Assembly: GCF_963678635.1 (NCBI RefSeq)
Contig: NC_087062.1
Span: forward strand, 66,819,415-66,883,414
DNA: 64,000 bases
Direction: 5' to 3'
From: Symsagittifera roscoffensis
Lineage: Eukaryota; Xenacoelomorpha; Acoela; Convolutidae
This document shows positions 51,740 through 63,400 of the stretch, one piece after another (position 1 is the stretch's first letter; each line of letters opens with the position of its first letter). The notes below the pieces were generated by a model, which saw only the letters and a program-made list of their open reading frames with translations, was not told the origin of the DNA and made no database searches. A program made the translations under genes and the position numbers.

Positions 51740-53115
51740 AACAGGTATTATGAAAATGTATGGGATTGGGTTTTTTTATTTTTAATTTTTCTTGAAAACT
51801 ACTTTCGCAAATCTGAGATTTTACTTTCGATAAAGAGAAAGGGTTGAGAAAAGCTCCTCTGCAGAAGCAATTTTGCCCCTATTTTTTGCATAAAAAGTTA
51901 TGACCCCGGGAAATGTCCCACTTTCAATTTTTCGACCATTTTTCGAAAATTTTAATTTTCTAGAAAACTACCCTCCCAATTCTAAGATTTTTGTTTCAGT
52001 CCAAAAGACGGGTTGTGCTAAGCTCCCCTGCATAAACGGCTATGCCCAAGTTTTTCTCTCACAAAAAGTTACGACCCTCGGAAAAGTCAATTTCACTAAT
52101 TTTTGACCGTTTTTTGAAATGTTTTGACTTTTCTCAAAAACAGCCCTCCTAATTCTGAGACTTTAGTTTCAATCGAAATGACAGGTTGTGAGAAGCTCTT
52201 CTTCAGAAACTATTACGCCCCTGCTGTTTTACCTAAAAAATTATGACCCTCGGAAAAGTCAAATGCACTATTTTTTGGCCGTTTTTTGAAACTTTTTGAC
52301 TTTTCTCAAAAACTGCCCTCCCAATTCTGAGACTTAAGTTTCAATAGAAAGGACGGGTTGTGAGAAGCTCTTTTGCATAAGCGGTTACGCCCAAGTTTTT
52401 ATACTAATCACCCTCGGAAACTACCTTAAGGAAACTACACTCCCAACTCTGAGGTTTTAGTTTCCATCGAAAATACGGGGTGTGAGCAGCTCCCCTGCAG
52501 AAGCGATTACGCTCCTATTGTTTTATACAGGAAATTATGACCCTCGGAAATGAAAAATTTTCGACTTTTCGACCGTTTTTTGAAATCTTCTAATCTTCTG
52601 AGATTTTAGTTTCAATCGAAAGGACTTGTTGTGAGAGCTCCTCTGCAGAAGCGATTACGCCCTATTCTTTTACACAAACAGTTATGACCCTCGGAAAATT
52701 CAATTTCACGATTTTTTGACCGTTTTTTCAAACTTTTTTGACTTTTCTCAAAACCTACCTCCCAATTCTGAGACTTTAGTTTCAATCAAAAGGACGGTTT
52801 ATTAGAAACTCTTATGCATACACAAAAATTAAAAGTTTCAAAAAAAGTCAAAACACTGATAATTTGACTTTTATGAGGATCATCATAAAAGTGCAATTAT
52901 CAATGTTTTGACTTCTTTTTGAAACTTTTAGAAAATTTGAGATTTTAGTTTCAATCGGAAGGAAGAGTTGTGAGAGTTCCTCTGCAGAAGCTATTACGCC
53001 CTGTTTTTTTACCCAAAAAGTTATGACCCTCGGAAATGTAAAAATTTCGACTTTTTTAAACCGATTTTGACTTTTTAGCTATTCTCGAAAACTACCCACC
53101 CAAATCTAATGAGCA
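51740..53115 (+). repeat. Satellite-like array 2, ~171-bp period
   Basis: About eight units contain ACCCTCGGAAAAGTCAA, TTTTTGACCGTTTTTTGAAA, CTCCCAATTCTGAGA, GGACGGGTTGTGAGAAGCTC and GCAGAAGCGATTACGCCC. The CCCTCGG core lies at about 51905 (variant), 52076, 52247, 52411, 52541, 52688 and 53027, giving steps of 171, 171, 164, 130, 147 and 339. An inverted unit creates the foldback at 52831-52929. No gene. Confidence 0.85.
52831..52929. repeat. Foldback within satellite array 2
   Basis: Arms of about 47 bp (52831-52877 and 52882-52929) read AAAAGTTTCAAAAAAAGTCA... and its reverse complement with a few mismatches, with only a few bases between them. The arms are built from satellite unit sequence, so part of one unit is inverted. 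Confidence 0.85.
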
Positions 53116-53639
53116 ACACTTTAAGCATCCTTCAACCTAAAAAGCTCTTGTAATCATTCCAATATTTAAAATAACTGAAGTAATTGATGAAAATAACAGA
53201 TTTTGAAGTCATTAAATTCGGATTTACTTTTCTCTGCTATAGGTCTACTTTTGAAATTACCCTTGTCCTTCCGCATCAGTACAAAAATTTAAAAACTATC
53301 AAACAAGTGTTTCCGGCTTTAGCTGGCCTCTATTTGTCGCATTGCCAAACTTTGAAGTTTTTTAGAAGAGTTTTTTTGAAATTTTGAGCAAGTACAGCAA
53401 TTGAGTAAGGTTCGTTATAGAAAAACTGTTTATATAGCCTGAGAAAACTTGAATATACCTTCAAGAAAACTCGTTTTTGCGCTCATTTAGCAATTAAAGT
53501 TGTTATACATTTTTTATTTGTTTTTTTGTTTGTTATTTGTTTTTGAAAACAAACGTTATCAATTATGTGTAATTCACTAATTTTGTAGGCGTTCTCATCA
53601 CCTCGCGCGCAAAAAATGACAACAAGGTACTGGAAAAAG

Positions 53640-54290
53640 AAAGGCTATCCTTGCCTTGTTTTGTATATGCTTATAACATTTTTCGTGCTAACAACATTGT
53701 GATACGGCAACGGGAGGTTCTTTTTGTTCCGACCATTGGAAATGGGGGGGGGGGGGGACTTTGTATTTGGGAGTGTTTCAGTTTTTTCCACACAAAATCA
53801 AGCACCACAAATATTCATTTGAACAAGTCGAGTGTTATATTTTATATAACTTATTTCAGTCGTAAATTGAACGACATTGAAAAATTTCCAAAAATTGTTC
53901 CCAGTGCTGAGAAAAACAGGTTTGAAAACCTGTCTAATTTCCAGCGAAAAAAGTTCTAACGTCTAATTTGTAACAATTTTATAATTGTTAGTTTAAACTT
54001 AAATTAGGAAACTAACTATTACAAAGTTTTTCTAATTTAAAATAAGTTATCGAAAACTCCTTCTTGTTGATTGTAAGAACAAAAAAATTCTGAAAAAAAG
54101 TTTGAAAAAGTTTTCGAAAAAGTTTTTGATTTGTTTTTAATTTTTATTTGCTGCTTTTGAATGAACCTAATTTACTTTTAATATCAAAATTGTAGGCTAT
54201 CATTGTTTGTAGTTTTGTAACAATATGGTGGGAACATTCTGTGCTACTTGCACAGAAACCGGCTATCCTTACTATTTTTTGATATTGCCT
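53640..54290 (-). repeat. Repeat family C copies, inverted
   Basis: A first segment has TTTTTGTTCCGACCATTGG, a G14 run, ACTTTGTATTTGGGAGTGT and CCAGTGCTGAGAAAAACAGG. A second end at 54230-54290 reads GGGAACATTCTGTGCTACTT and CGGCTATCCTTACT. Together they resemble a full copy of the family in reverse orientation. Confidence 0.5.
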
Positions 54291-55150
54291 TTTATAATTG
54301 AGCTAACATATGCAACTTATATAAAACCAAAATTCCTGAGTAAAATCATTAAATAACATTAGCCCGAAATTTTCAATCTGGGTAATGTTTATCCGAAAAA
54401 TAATCAATTGAAAAAATTGAGAAATTCTAAGAGCTTCAAGACGAACTAATTGTTTGTTAAATTTGTTCAAATTTTATCGTTTGTTACATTTCAGCCTTTA
54501 GGGGACCTGGCGTCATTTACTTTTGATATTATTATGTACTTAATGCTATATGACAATGACTTTTAAGCTGAATTTCTCGAAAACTTGATATAAAGAAAAA
54601 TTATATCAAGTTTGTTTTTTAAGTTACCCTGACTTCCTTAAGACGTATGGAAATACGTCGGCTATGATATTTTGATGTGCCCACTGCTTAGAATGAAACT
54701 AAATTGGTGTGTCATGCTATAGAAAATCAGTATATTAGAAAAACAGAAATGATTGTTCCCGGAAAGGGATGGAAATTCTGCTTTGTCTTAGAGAAAACTC
54801 CTTGTCTGAGGTTCCGAAGGCATCTATTCCAACTTCACAATTTGAAAAGGTTAATAATTGTATTTATTTTACGTTGGAAAAACAAACAATTGACATTAAA
54901 AGTGAAATACATATACTTACTTACCTTCTTATCGTGAAACGCGAAAGTTTTGATTGTATTGTTCTTACTTTTCATGGCGATCATCAAAAATGATCGCATA
55001 TTTTTGTCTTTGGGCTAATTATTTAATAGCAAAAAAAGATCTAAAAGCAAATGGCAGATAAGTTAGAGTGAATACTGATAATTAAACTCTTCCAGTCGTG
55101 TTTTTGAGCAGCAATGAAAACACTAAAATTAATCAGTGTTGAGTAAATTG
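54291..55150. other. Unassigned AT-rich segment
   Basis: Short open frames of 74-77 codons near 54704-54993 show no domain or neighbour support, and I do not call them genes. No clear repeat is seen. Confidence 0.35.
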
Positions 55151-55157
55151 GCCGTTG

Positions 55158-55561
55158 ATTTTTTGGGCGGGTTCGGACGCTCTTTCCCCAAGGATTCGAT
55201 CCCCTGCCGACCCAAAGGGTCTCCCCTTTGAACTATTTTCAGATATCCATTTTTGGCTGACCGACCTTAAAACTTTTCCAAAGGCGCCTTTGGCGCCAAT
55301 ATATACTTATTTTAAGGGGGGAGCGCGCGCCGAAAAAAACGCAATTTTTCGTTAAAATTTTTCCTAAAGTTGCCCAAAAACGCCTTTTTGGCCTGTTTTT
55401 TTAAAGTTTAACCTGCGTCGCTGAAAACTTGGCAAAAACAAGGACTTTTTAGTGCTTTGGGAGAGCTCGGAAAACCAATTTGGTCGACTTAAAAAAAAAG
55501 GCGTCAAAACTTCAAAAATGATTTGAAAATCCGCCCCCTCAAGAAAATCCTAGATCCCTGC
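55158..55561 (+). mobile_element. hAT-type MITE, degraded copy
   Basis: It shares internal blocks with the copies at 26177 and 44953: CCCTGCCGACCCAAAGGGT, GGCGCCTTTGGCGCC, GAGCGCGCGCCGAAAAA and GCTTTGGGAGAGCTC. The ends are eroded (GGGCGGGTTCGG left, CCTAGATCCCTG right). A partial TTGATT flank on both sides may be the remains of the target duplication. Confidence 0.75.
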
Positions 55562-56016
55562 TTGATTGAAATGATTATAAACAGGTAAAGTTGATTAAAA
55601 GAATGCTTACAATCAGCAAAAAGATTAAGTCGTGTCAGCAAACAATAAAAAAAATTTTATGAGTAAAACAATCCACCACGGCATTGTTGATTATTTTTTG
55701 TTCGAACGCAAATTGAAATTTTTGTAGTGGTTAAAGTGAAGGGCACTATTATAGTTTTCTTTTGCAAAAAGGTGCGAGCATAGAGCACATCTGACATGCT
55801 TTTTTTCTTCCAATTTCTTCGGTTTCACTTATTGTTTCGACCACCTAATAGGAGAAAGTAATTGTATCTTTAGCCTTTTTTGGAACCTAAGTTACAGCAG
55901 TGGAACCAGTTCTAAACTAGAATTTATAATTGGTTATAAATATTATTCTCTAACTCTATAAAATATTCTTAACTAACCAATCGTATTCCATAACTAACAT
56001 TTACACTTAATTGTAA

Positions 56017-56044
56017 GTGCTGAAACTACTCGTAGGTTCAGCAC
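56017..56044. repeat. Short near-perfect hairpin
   Basis: GTGCTGAAACTAC is followed after two bases by GTAGGTTCAGCAC, a 13-bp stem with one mismatch and a 2-base loop. It lies at the change into the A/C-rich region; its role is unknown. Confidence 0.75.
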
Positions 56045-56401
56045 CAGAGCAATTTGAATTAAACTTAGAATACAGTTATTCTCCTTCTGGAAACTAACTC
56101 GCATAAACCAGTATACACTAGATCTGTTGAGACTAGGAGATATAAAAGAAAGATTAAGATCGGTATTAGTTTAAGAAGTTGGACGAATATATCCGGCCGA
56201 AAATAAGATAGCGTGACGAGCAGACGGTGTATCTTATCTGAAATTACTCTATTAGTATAGTAAAACATATATAATTCATCTGGTGCGACCAAAAGTCTCG
56301 AACATGACCTTAACTAACTTATATTTAGAAAAAAATAGAATTTAGAATAAGACAATTGCAAAATTGCAAAAATGTAACATGGAATAGACAATTTACTAGA
56401 A

Positions 56402-56581
56402 ATGTCTCTCCGACTCAATAGATCACCGCCAGTTTTCCCAACAATACGAGAAATACCAGGTATTGCAAGAAGACCAAGGACAAGGCACGATCTACAATTA
56501 GGAAGATATCTACCATTTGATTTCATGATATACGACGGAAACCGGAACAAACCTATGTATTTAGGATCATTTCCGCAGTAA
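56402..56581 (+). CDS. Hypothetical 59-residue frame in the retroelement region
   Basis: ATG-to-TAA frame beginning MSLRLNRSPPVFPTIREI and ending MYLGSFPQ. It is proline- and arginine-rich in the first half, with no recognised domain. It lies upstream of the gag-like frames on the same strand and may be a leader, the tail of an older frame, or chance. There is no independent support. Confidence 0.25.
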   Translation: MSLRLNRSPPVFPTIREIPGIARRPRTRHDLQLGRYLPFDFMIYDGNRNKPMYLGSFPQ

Positions 56582-57587
56582 ATTTAAACTTTTATTCAAT
56601 GACATAAGATTTGAAAATATTCTTCGGTAATCTTATTGTTGCAAAAGCTACTATTTATACAATAACGGCTGATACAAACATCACAAGTCGTTCCCTCCAA
56701 AAATCTGCAGTAAATTAAAACATTTTGAATAAAATAGTTTATTGAATAAAATTACAAAAATTCGTTAAAACAAAAAATCATCGTTAGTTTTAATAATCCA
56801 TCAAATCATTTCTTCATCCCAGCTTCATCATCTAAAAAATAACAGCACATTACACAAAACTAACTTCATCCTAAACTTTAATCTTAAACTTTCCACACTT
56901 AAACCTTTACATTAAACTTTATCAAGGCTTATCCTTGTTTTCTCTTAAATTTATCTCAACTTAAAAAACAGATCATCAAGGCTTTCCTTGGATCTTTAAA
57001 CAGTCACTTAAATTAACTTTCTTTACTTTCTGATCATCATGGCTTTTCTTGGATCAAACGGAACAATTTGGTTCCCCCCATATTTTAAAAAGTGTCTAAC
57101 GACCTCAAACGTCGATTCACTACCCAACCCTTATCAAAGACCCAGGACTAATAGAAACTTTTGAAAAAGCTAGCTATTCTAATGAAGTTAAACAGTGAAG
57201 AACTTCGGTTACTCATTCTTCACTTGATTCCCTTCCTCTTAGATGACCCAGGCTAAAACACTTAAGCCTAATAAGTTATAAAATACTACCTAACGATCTA
57301 CTTGCGTTCTAATTATACCTGAACCTTGTGGATTGATTTACTATTCTCCAACCCTTGATCACAAATCACAACCCCTAAGTAAGATTAGGTAAGTCTATCT
57401 CAAACTAGAACTAGTCACGAGAAAGTAAAAAAATCATTCTCACGAATCGATATACTACTCTCTCTCTCTCCAACCCGTCAAACCACGGCAACATATGCCA
57501 CAAGATAAGATAACCAAACAAAAGAACTAACAGTTTAGGAAATTACAAACCTCTAACCCAAAAATATCATCCCTCATCCTAAAGCTG
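56582..57587 (+). other. A/C-rich leader of the 3' retroelement
   Basis: No gene recognised. The + strand is strongly A- and C-rich (runs such as ACAAAACTAACTTCATCC), in contrast with the T-rich + strand before 55 kb. It may hold the element's LTR and primer site, but no LTR pair can be tested because the 3' end is outside the window. Confidence 0.4.
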
Positions 57588-59407
57588 ATGTCAAGAGATA
57601 ATCTAGGTAACAAACAAACAATTGTATTACATAATTGTTTAATTAAAAACGAAAGATACGACCTTGTAATAACACCACACAGACAAACAATAGGATGTAT
57701 AAGATCAAAACGACAAACACAAAAAAATACAATCATAACAAAACGAAAACAAATTATCAGAAAACGATTTTCAAAACAAAGAAACCTAGTCTCAGAGTCA
57801 GACACAAACACAATACGGGAACTTCAATAATTAAGAAAGATTCAATAAGTAAAAATAACCCGATCGACGACCAAATATTTTTTTTCCTACTCAAAAGCCA
57901 CAACACCATCGTCAATAAAAGGAAAACGCAAAATAAAAAAGTCATATATCAACAAACCAATACGCCTATATAATTGGAATCAACCAATAAGGCATATTGA
58001 ATGTTACACACTAAAAGTTTTACAATATAAACCATGATCGAGAACGACGCAAATTTTGGCGATAACTCAATACTCCCATTTTTTATAAAACACTAAACGA
58101 TCCCTCCCGAGGACAAAAACAATTTTGCTATAACTTAATCGTAAATTTATTTGAAAAAGCAATTAACCCATGTAAACCAGAATTCCTTGAAGTACAAATA
58201 AAACGACAAATCCTTGATCACTACCTAAAAGATATATGTAAAATCAAATCACACTATGGTATATACAGAATCGAAATCGCATCACCAAAACAAAATCATC
58301 AAAAATACCAAATACAAGCAGACGATATAGATATAGAATTCTCGAAAATTTTTACAGACTATATAAAAAATATACAACACCAAAAATCACAAAGAGCAAA
58401 TTCCATATTCACAAACAATGTATTCTCAATTATTTATAGCTATCTATCTATACTAAAATTGAAAAACTCACCAATTCAAACATCCCGACATACAGCTGTA
58501 AGACAAGAAATAAGTTTTTTCTCAAAATTCTTAAGCACAATCCGTGAAGATCTCACTAATAACTAAAAATCACAAAATGTTAGGCACAATCTACAGAAGA
58601 TACTAGCATGGTTAAAATATGATTATTTTGACCATAATCTTGACCTGATATCAAAAGCAAGAAAAACTTTTCAACCACAAAATTCAGATGCTGAAACTAT
58701 ATTGGCAGGCAAAACATATTATGTTTGGGACCCTGAATGGTCTCATCCATCATTTATTAATATACCAACTGACATCTCAAATCAAGCAATCACTATAATT
58801 TCCATCAGCAGAGATTATGTTAGAATAACTCCACTTACTATTGATTCACAATCTATAAACTATAATTCAACATACACAGATAGAGAAAGAAATAGCTTCT
58901 ACCTTTATTAACCAAGAAAATCTAAATGGAACAAGAAATCTTACACAGCAAGATATCCAAACCCCATCACGTTTCGTAAAAGAAAACATAGTTGAAACAA
59001 TGCCAACAACAACACGACAAAGCATTTCTCCTATTCACCTAACGCTTACAACTCCAAAAAATAAAAACACAGTATTTCCACAAACAACTATACAATCGAC
59101 AATGAAACCTTCAGTTTTTCCCAAAAATTCACAAATGGACAACCAAACATTTAGACCAGTAACAATAACAAGACAAACAAATAAGCGAAAGACATCAAAC
59201 AGAAAAAACTTCTCGGATCATAATTATAACTTTTTCCAAAAATCAAAATCAACAAAATCCCCCAATAATAGTCAAAATCAACCGCAATTGCAAAATCAAA
59301 ATGTAACACAACAAGCTTTTCAATCAATATTTTTCAACGACCAGCCACCAGCTACACTGGATTGTAGCAAAAATTACCCATTTTTTTATAACAAAATAAA
59401 AACATAG
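57588..59407 (+). pseudogene. Broken gag-like polyprotein, N-terminal part
   Basis: Several frames follow one another on the + strand. A basic frame spans 57588-57830. A segment near 57966 reads RLYNWNQPIRHIECYTLKV. An open stretch from 58066 to 58911, broken only by TAA at 58564, reads INPCKPEFLEVQIKRQILD, then IFTDYIKNIQ, and later YVWDPEWSHPSFINIPTD. A third frame at about 58930-59407 is Gln/Asn/Thr-rich. Codons end mostly in A or T, as expected of an A-rich retroelement. I do not recognise a named domain in this part. At least three frame changes make it non-functional. It is assigned to gag by its position before the capsid-like region. Confidence 0.55.
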
Positions 59408-60472
59408 CAAACAGACATCAAGTTAGAAATCAACCACATTACTCAGAAGATGAAGAATATTATTATCAAAATCAACGATTTAGCACAAATAATCATCAGA
59501 ATAACGGAAACATCGATCAACCAGATCCTTTCTATCAAGCAAATCTTTTCGAACCATATACACGAAACGAACAAAAGGCAAACAAGACATCACCTGAACT
59601 CATATAATAATAATTTTCAATCACAAAACCCAGTGAACACACAAAATTATCAACCAACTCAAATGCAAAATGAAATTTCATTACCATATTATCTACAACA
59701 ACATGAAATAACAAAGACTCAACTTACCAATTTTTCTCAAATACCAAATGCCGCAGAATCACTACTAATGACAATGAATCCATACCTTATGGGTGGATCC
59801 TCAATATCTTCAAATAAGCCATTAAGGGTATTCACAGGAACAGATCCCGATTATTACGTAGAAGACAATTTAAATGCAGTCAGAGCAAATTTGATTTTAA
59901 ATATAAGACCTGAACCAGTAAATACACCACTTCATCAAAATTGGATACATAGACGCACAGCTCTAATCCAAACCACACTTGATCGCGCAGCCCAAAAATG
60001 GTTTTCAGTTTTACTTAATAATATTCAATCAGATTGCAAAAGATTCACACAAGAAATTTCAAAAATGTTCGACTCCGAAAGAAACAAACAACATCAAAGA
60101 GTTTTATGCAATGAAATTCGTAGAATCCCAAACGAAACAATTAAACAACTAGCTGTAAGAATTGGAAAACTAGTTAGAAAAGCATATTCCCTTAATACAC
60201 ATGATTATAAAAATACAAAAATGACAGAATTATTAATGATGTCTCTAACACCTCAAATACGAAAAAAAGTTATAAAAAAGAGAGCATCACATCCATCTTC
60301 AGTTCGAGAACCTAATATAGACTTCAGAAAACTAGAACAAGCCGAAATCACTTGGAAATTTGAAGAATCAGAAAATTTAAAACTACAAAAGGTAAATAAT
60401 ATCCAAACCACTACTTCACAAATAAACGGAATCCGAAAGAAACAAACAACATCAAAGAGTTTTATGCAATGA
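59408..60472 (+). pseudogene. Retrotransposon gag, capsid-like region
   Basis: The first 190 bases read best in one frame (HYSEDEEYYYQNQRF to NKTSPELI), then the frame shifts into the 340-codon ORF that begins formally at 59450. From about 59610 it reads Gln/Asn-rich protein, then a capsid-like block: PLRVFTGTDPDYYVEDNLNA, LDRAAQKWFSVLLNN, RFTQEISKMFD, IKQLAVRIGKLVRKAY and MMSLTPQIRKK. This is the pattern of LTR-retroelement gag proteins. The ORF ends at 60472 after entering the first cassette junction (QINGIRKKQTTSK), so its own C-terminus is chimeric. The zinc knuckle expected downstream is present only in the array. Confidence 0.8.
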
Positions 60473-63400
60473 ATTTCGTAGAATCCCAAACGAAACAATT
60501 AAACAACTAGCAGTAAGAATTGGAAGACTAGTAAGAAAAGCATATTCCCTTAATTCTCATGATTATAAAAACACAAAAATGACAGAATTTTTAATGATGA
60601 CTCTAACACCTCAATTACGAAAAAAAATTATAAAAAAGAGAGCATCACATCCATCTTCAAATCGAGAACCCGATATAGACTTCAGAAAACTAGTAGAAAA
60701 ACTAGAACAAGCCGAAATCACTAAGAAATTTGAAGAAACAGAAAATTTAAAAGTACAATAGGTAAATAATATCCAAACCACTACTTCACAAATAAACGGA
60801 ATCCGAAAGAAACAAACAACATCAAAGAGTTTTATGCAATGAATTTCGTAGAATCTCAAACGAAACAATTAAACAACTAGCAGTAAGAATTGGAACACTA
60901 GTAAGAAAAGCATATTCCCATAATTCTCATGATTATAAAAACACAAAAAAGACAAAATTTTTAATGATGACTTTGACACCTCAATTACAAAAAATAGCTA
61001 TAAAAAAGAGAACATCGCATCCATCTTCAGTTCGAGAACCCAATATAGACTTCAGAAAACTAGTAGAAAAACTAGAACAATCCGAAATCACTATGAAATT
61101 CGAAGAAACAGAAAATTTAAAAGTACAATAGGTAAATGATATCCAAACCACTACTTTACAAATAAACAATATTCATTACTCTGACACTGAACTAGCTGAA
61201 AACTTCACTCAAATATTAAATATCAACGAGAAAAATCCAAACTTTAAAGGCGAACCATCATTTAAAAAAATGGTGTAACTATTGCCATAGATATGGACAC
61301 AGCATTGTTGAATGTAGACAAAAACAACAAGATAATCAAAACAAACCACAAAAACACAGAGAACCAAACAAATCATTTTATCAATACAGAAATTTTAATG
61401 ATGACTCTTACACCTCAATTACGAAAAATAGCTGTAAAAAAGAGAGCATCACATCCATCTTCAGTTCGAGAACCCGATATAGACTTCAGAAAACTATTAG
61501 AAAAACTAGAACAATCCGAAATCACTATGAAATTCGAAGAAACAGAAAATTTAAAAGTACAATAGGTAAATGATATCCAAACCACTACTTTACAAATAAA
61601 CAATATTCATTACTCTGACACTGAACTAGCTGAAAACTTCACTCAAATATTAAATATCAACGAGAAAAATCCAAACTTTAAAGGCGAACCATCATTTAAA
61701 AAAATGGTGTAACTATTGCCATAGATATGGACACAGCATTGCTGAATGTAGACAAAAACAACAAGATAATCAAAACAAACCACAAAAACACAGAGAACCA
61801 AACAAATCATTTTATCAATACAGAAATTTTAATGATGACTCTTACACCTCAATTACGAAAAATAGCTGTAAAAAAGAGAGCATCACATCCATCTTCAGTT
61901 CGAGAACCCGATATAGACTTCAGAAAACTATTAGAAAAACTAGTACAAGCCGAAACAACTTTGAAATTTGAAGAAAAAGAAAATTTAAAAATACAATAGG
62001 TAAATAATATTCAAACCACTACTTCACAAATAAACGGAATTCGAAAGATACAAACAGCATCAAAGAATTTTATGCAATGAATTTCGTAGAATCCCAAACT
62101 AAACAATTAAACAACTAGGAGTAAGAATTGGAACACTAGTAAGAAAAGCATATTCCCTTAATACACATGATTATAAAAATACAAAAATGATAAAAGTTTT
62201 AATGATGACTTTAACACCTCAATTACAAAAAATAGCTATAAAAAGAGAGTATCATATCCATCTTCAGTTCGAGAACCCAATATAGACTTCAGAAAACTAG
62301 TAGAAAAACTAGAACAAGCCAAAATCACTATGAAATTCGAAAAAACAGAAAATTTAAAAGTATAAAAGGTAAATGATATCCAAACCACTACTTCACAAAT
62401 AAACAATATTCATTACTCTGACACTGAACTAGCTGAAAACTTCACTCAAATATTAAATATCTACAAGAAAAATTCAAACTTTAAAGGCGAACCATCATTA
62501 AAAAAATGGTGTAACTATTGCCATAGATACGGACACAGCATTGCTGAATGTAGACAAAAACAACAAGATAATCAAAACAAACCACAAAAACACAGAGAAC
62601 CAAACAAATCATTTTTTTAATACAGAAATTTTAATGATGACTCTTACACCTCAATTACGAAAAATAGCTATAAAAAGAGAGCATCACATCCATCTTCAGT
62701 TCGAGAACCCGATATAGACTTCAGAAAACTAGTAGAAAAACTAGAACAAGCCGAAACAACTAAGAAATTTGAAGAAACAGAACATTTAAAAGTACAATAG
62801 GTAAATAATATTCAAACCACTACTTCACAATTAAACAATATTCATGACTCTGACACTGAACTAGCTGAAAACTTCACTCAAATATTAAATATCTACAAGA
62901 TTAATAATTCGAAAGAAACAGAAAACTTAAAAGTACAATAGGTAAATGATATCCAAACCACGTCTTCACAAATAAACAATATTCATTACTCTGACACTGA
63001 ACTAGCTGAAAACTTCACTCAAATATTAAATATCTACGAGAAAAAGCCAAATTTTAAAGGCGAACCATCATTCAAAAAATGGTGTAACTATTGCCATAGA
63101 TACGGACACAGCATTGCTGAATGTAGACAAAAACAGCAAGATAATCAAAACAAACCACAAAAACACAGAGAACCAAACAAATCAATTTATCAATACAGAA
63201 ATTTTAATGATGACTCTTACACCTCAATTACAAAAAAAGCTATAAAAAAGAGAGCATCACATCCATCTTCAGTTCGAGAACCCGATATAGACTTCAGAAA
63301 ACGAGTAGAAAAACTAGAACAAGCCGAAACAACTATGAAATTTGAAGAAACAGAAAATTTAAAAGTACAATAGGTAAATAATATTCAAACCACTACTTCA

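Noticed and set aside
57588-57973. Independent host gene from the two basic open frames
   Set aside because: The frames overlap, are Lys/Arg/Asn/Thr-rich because of the A/C-rich base composition, and sit at the head of a broken gag; more likely retroelement debris.
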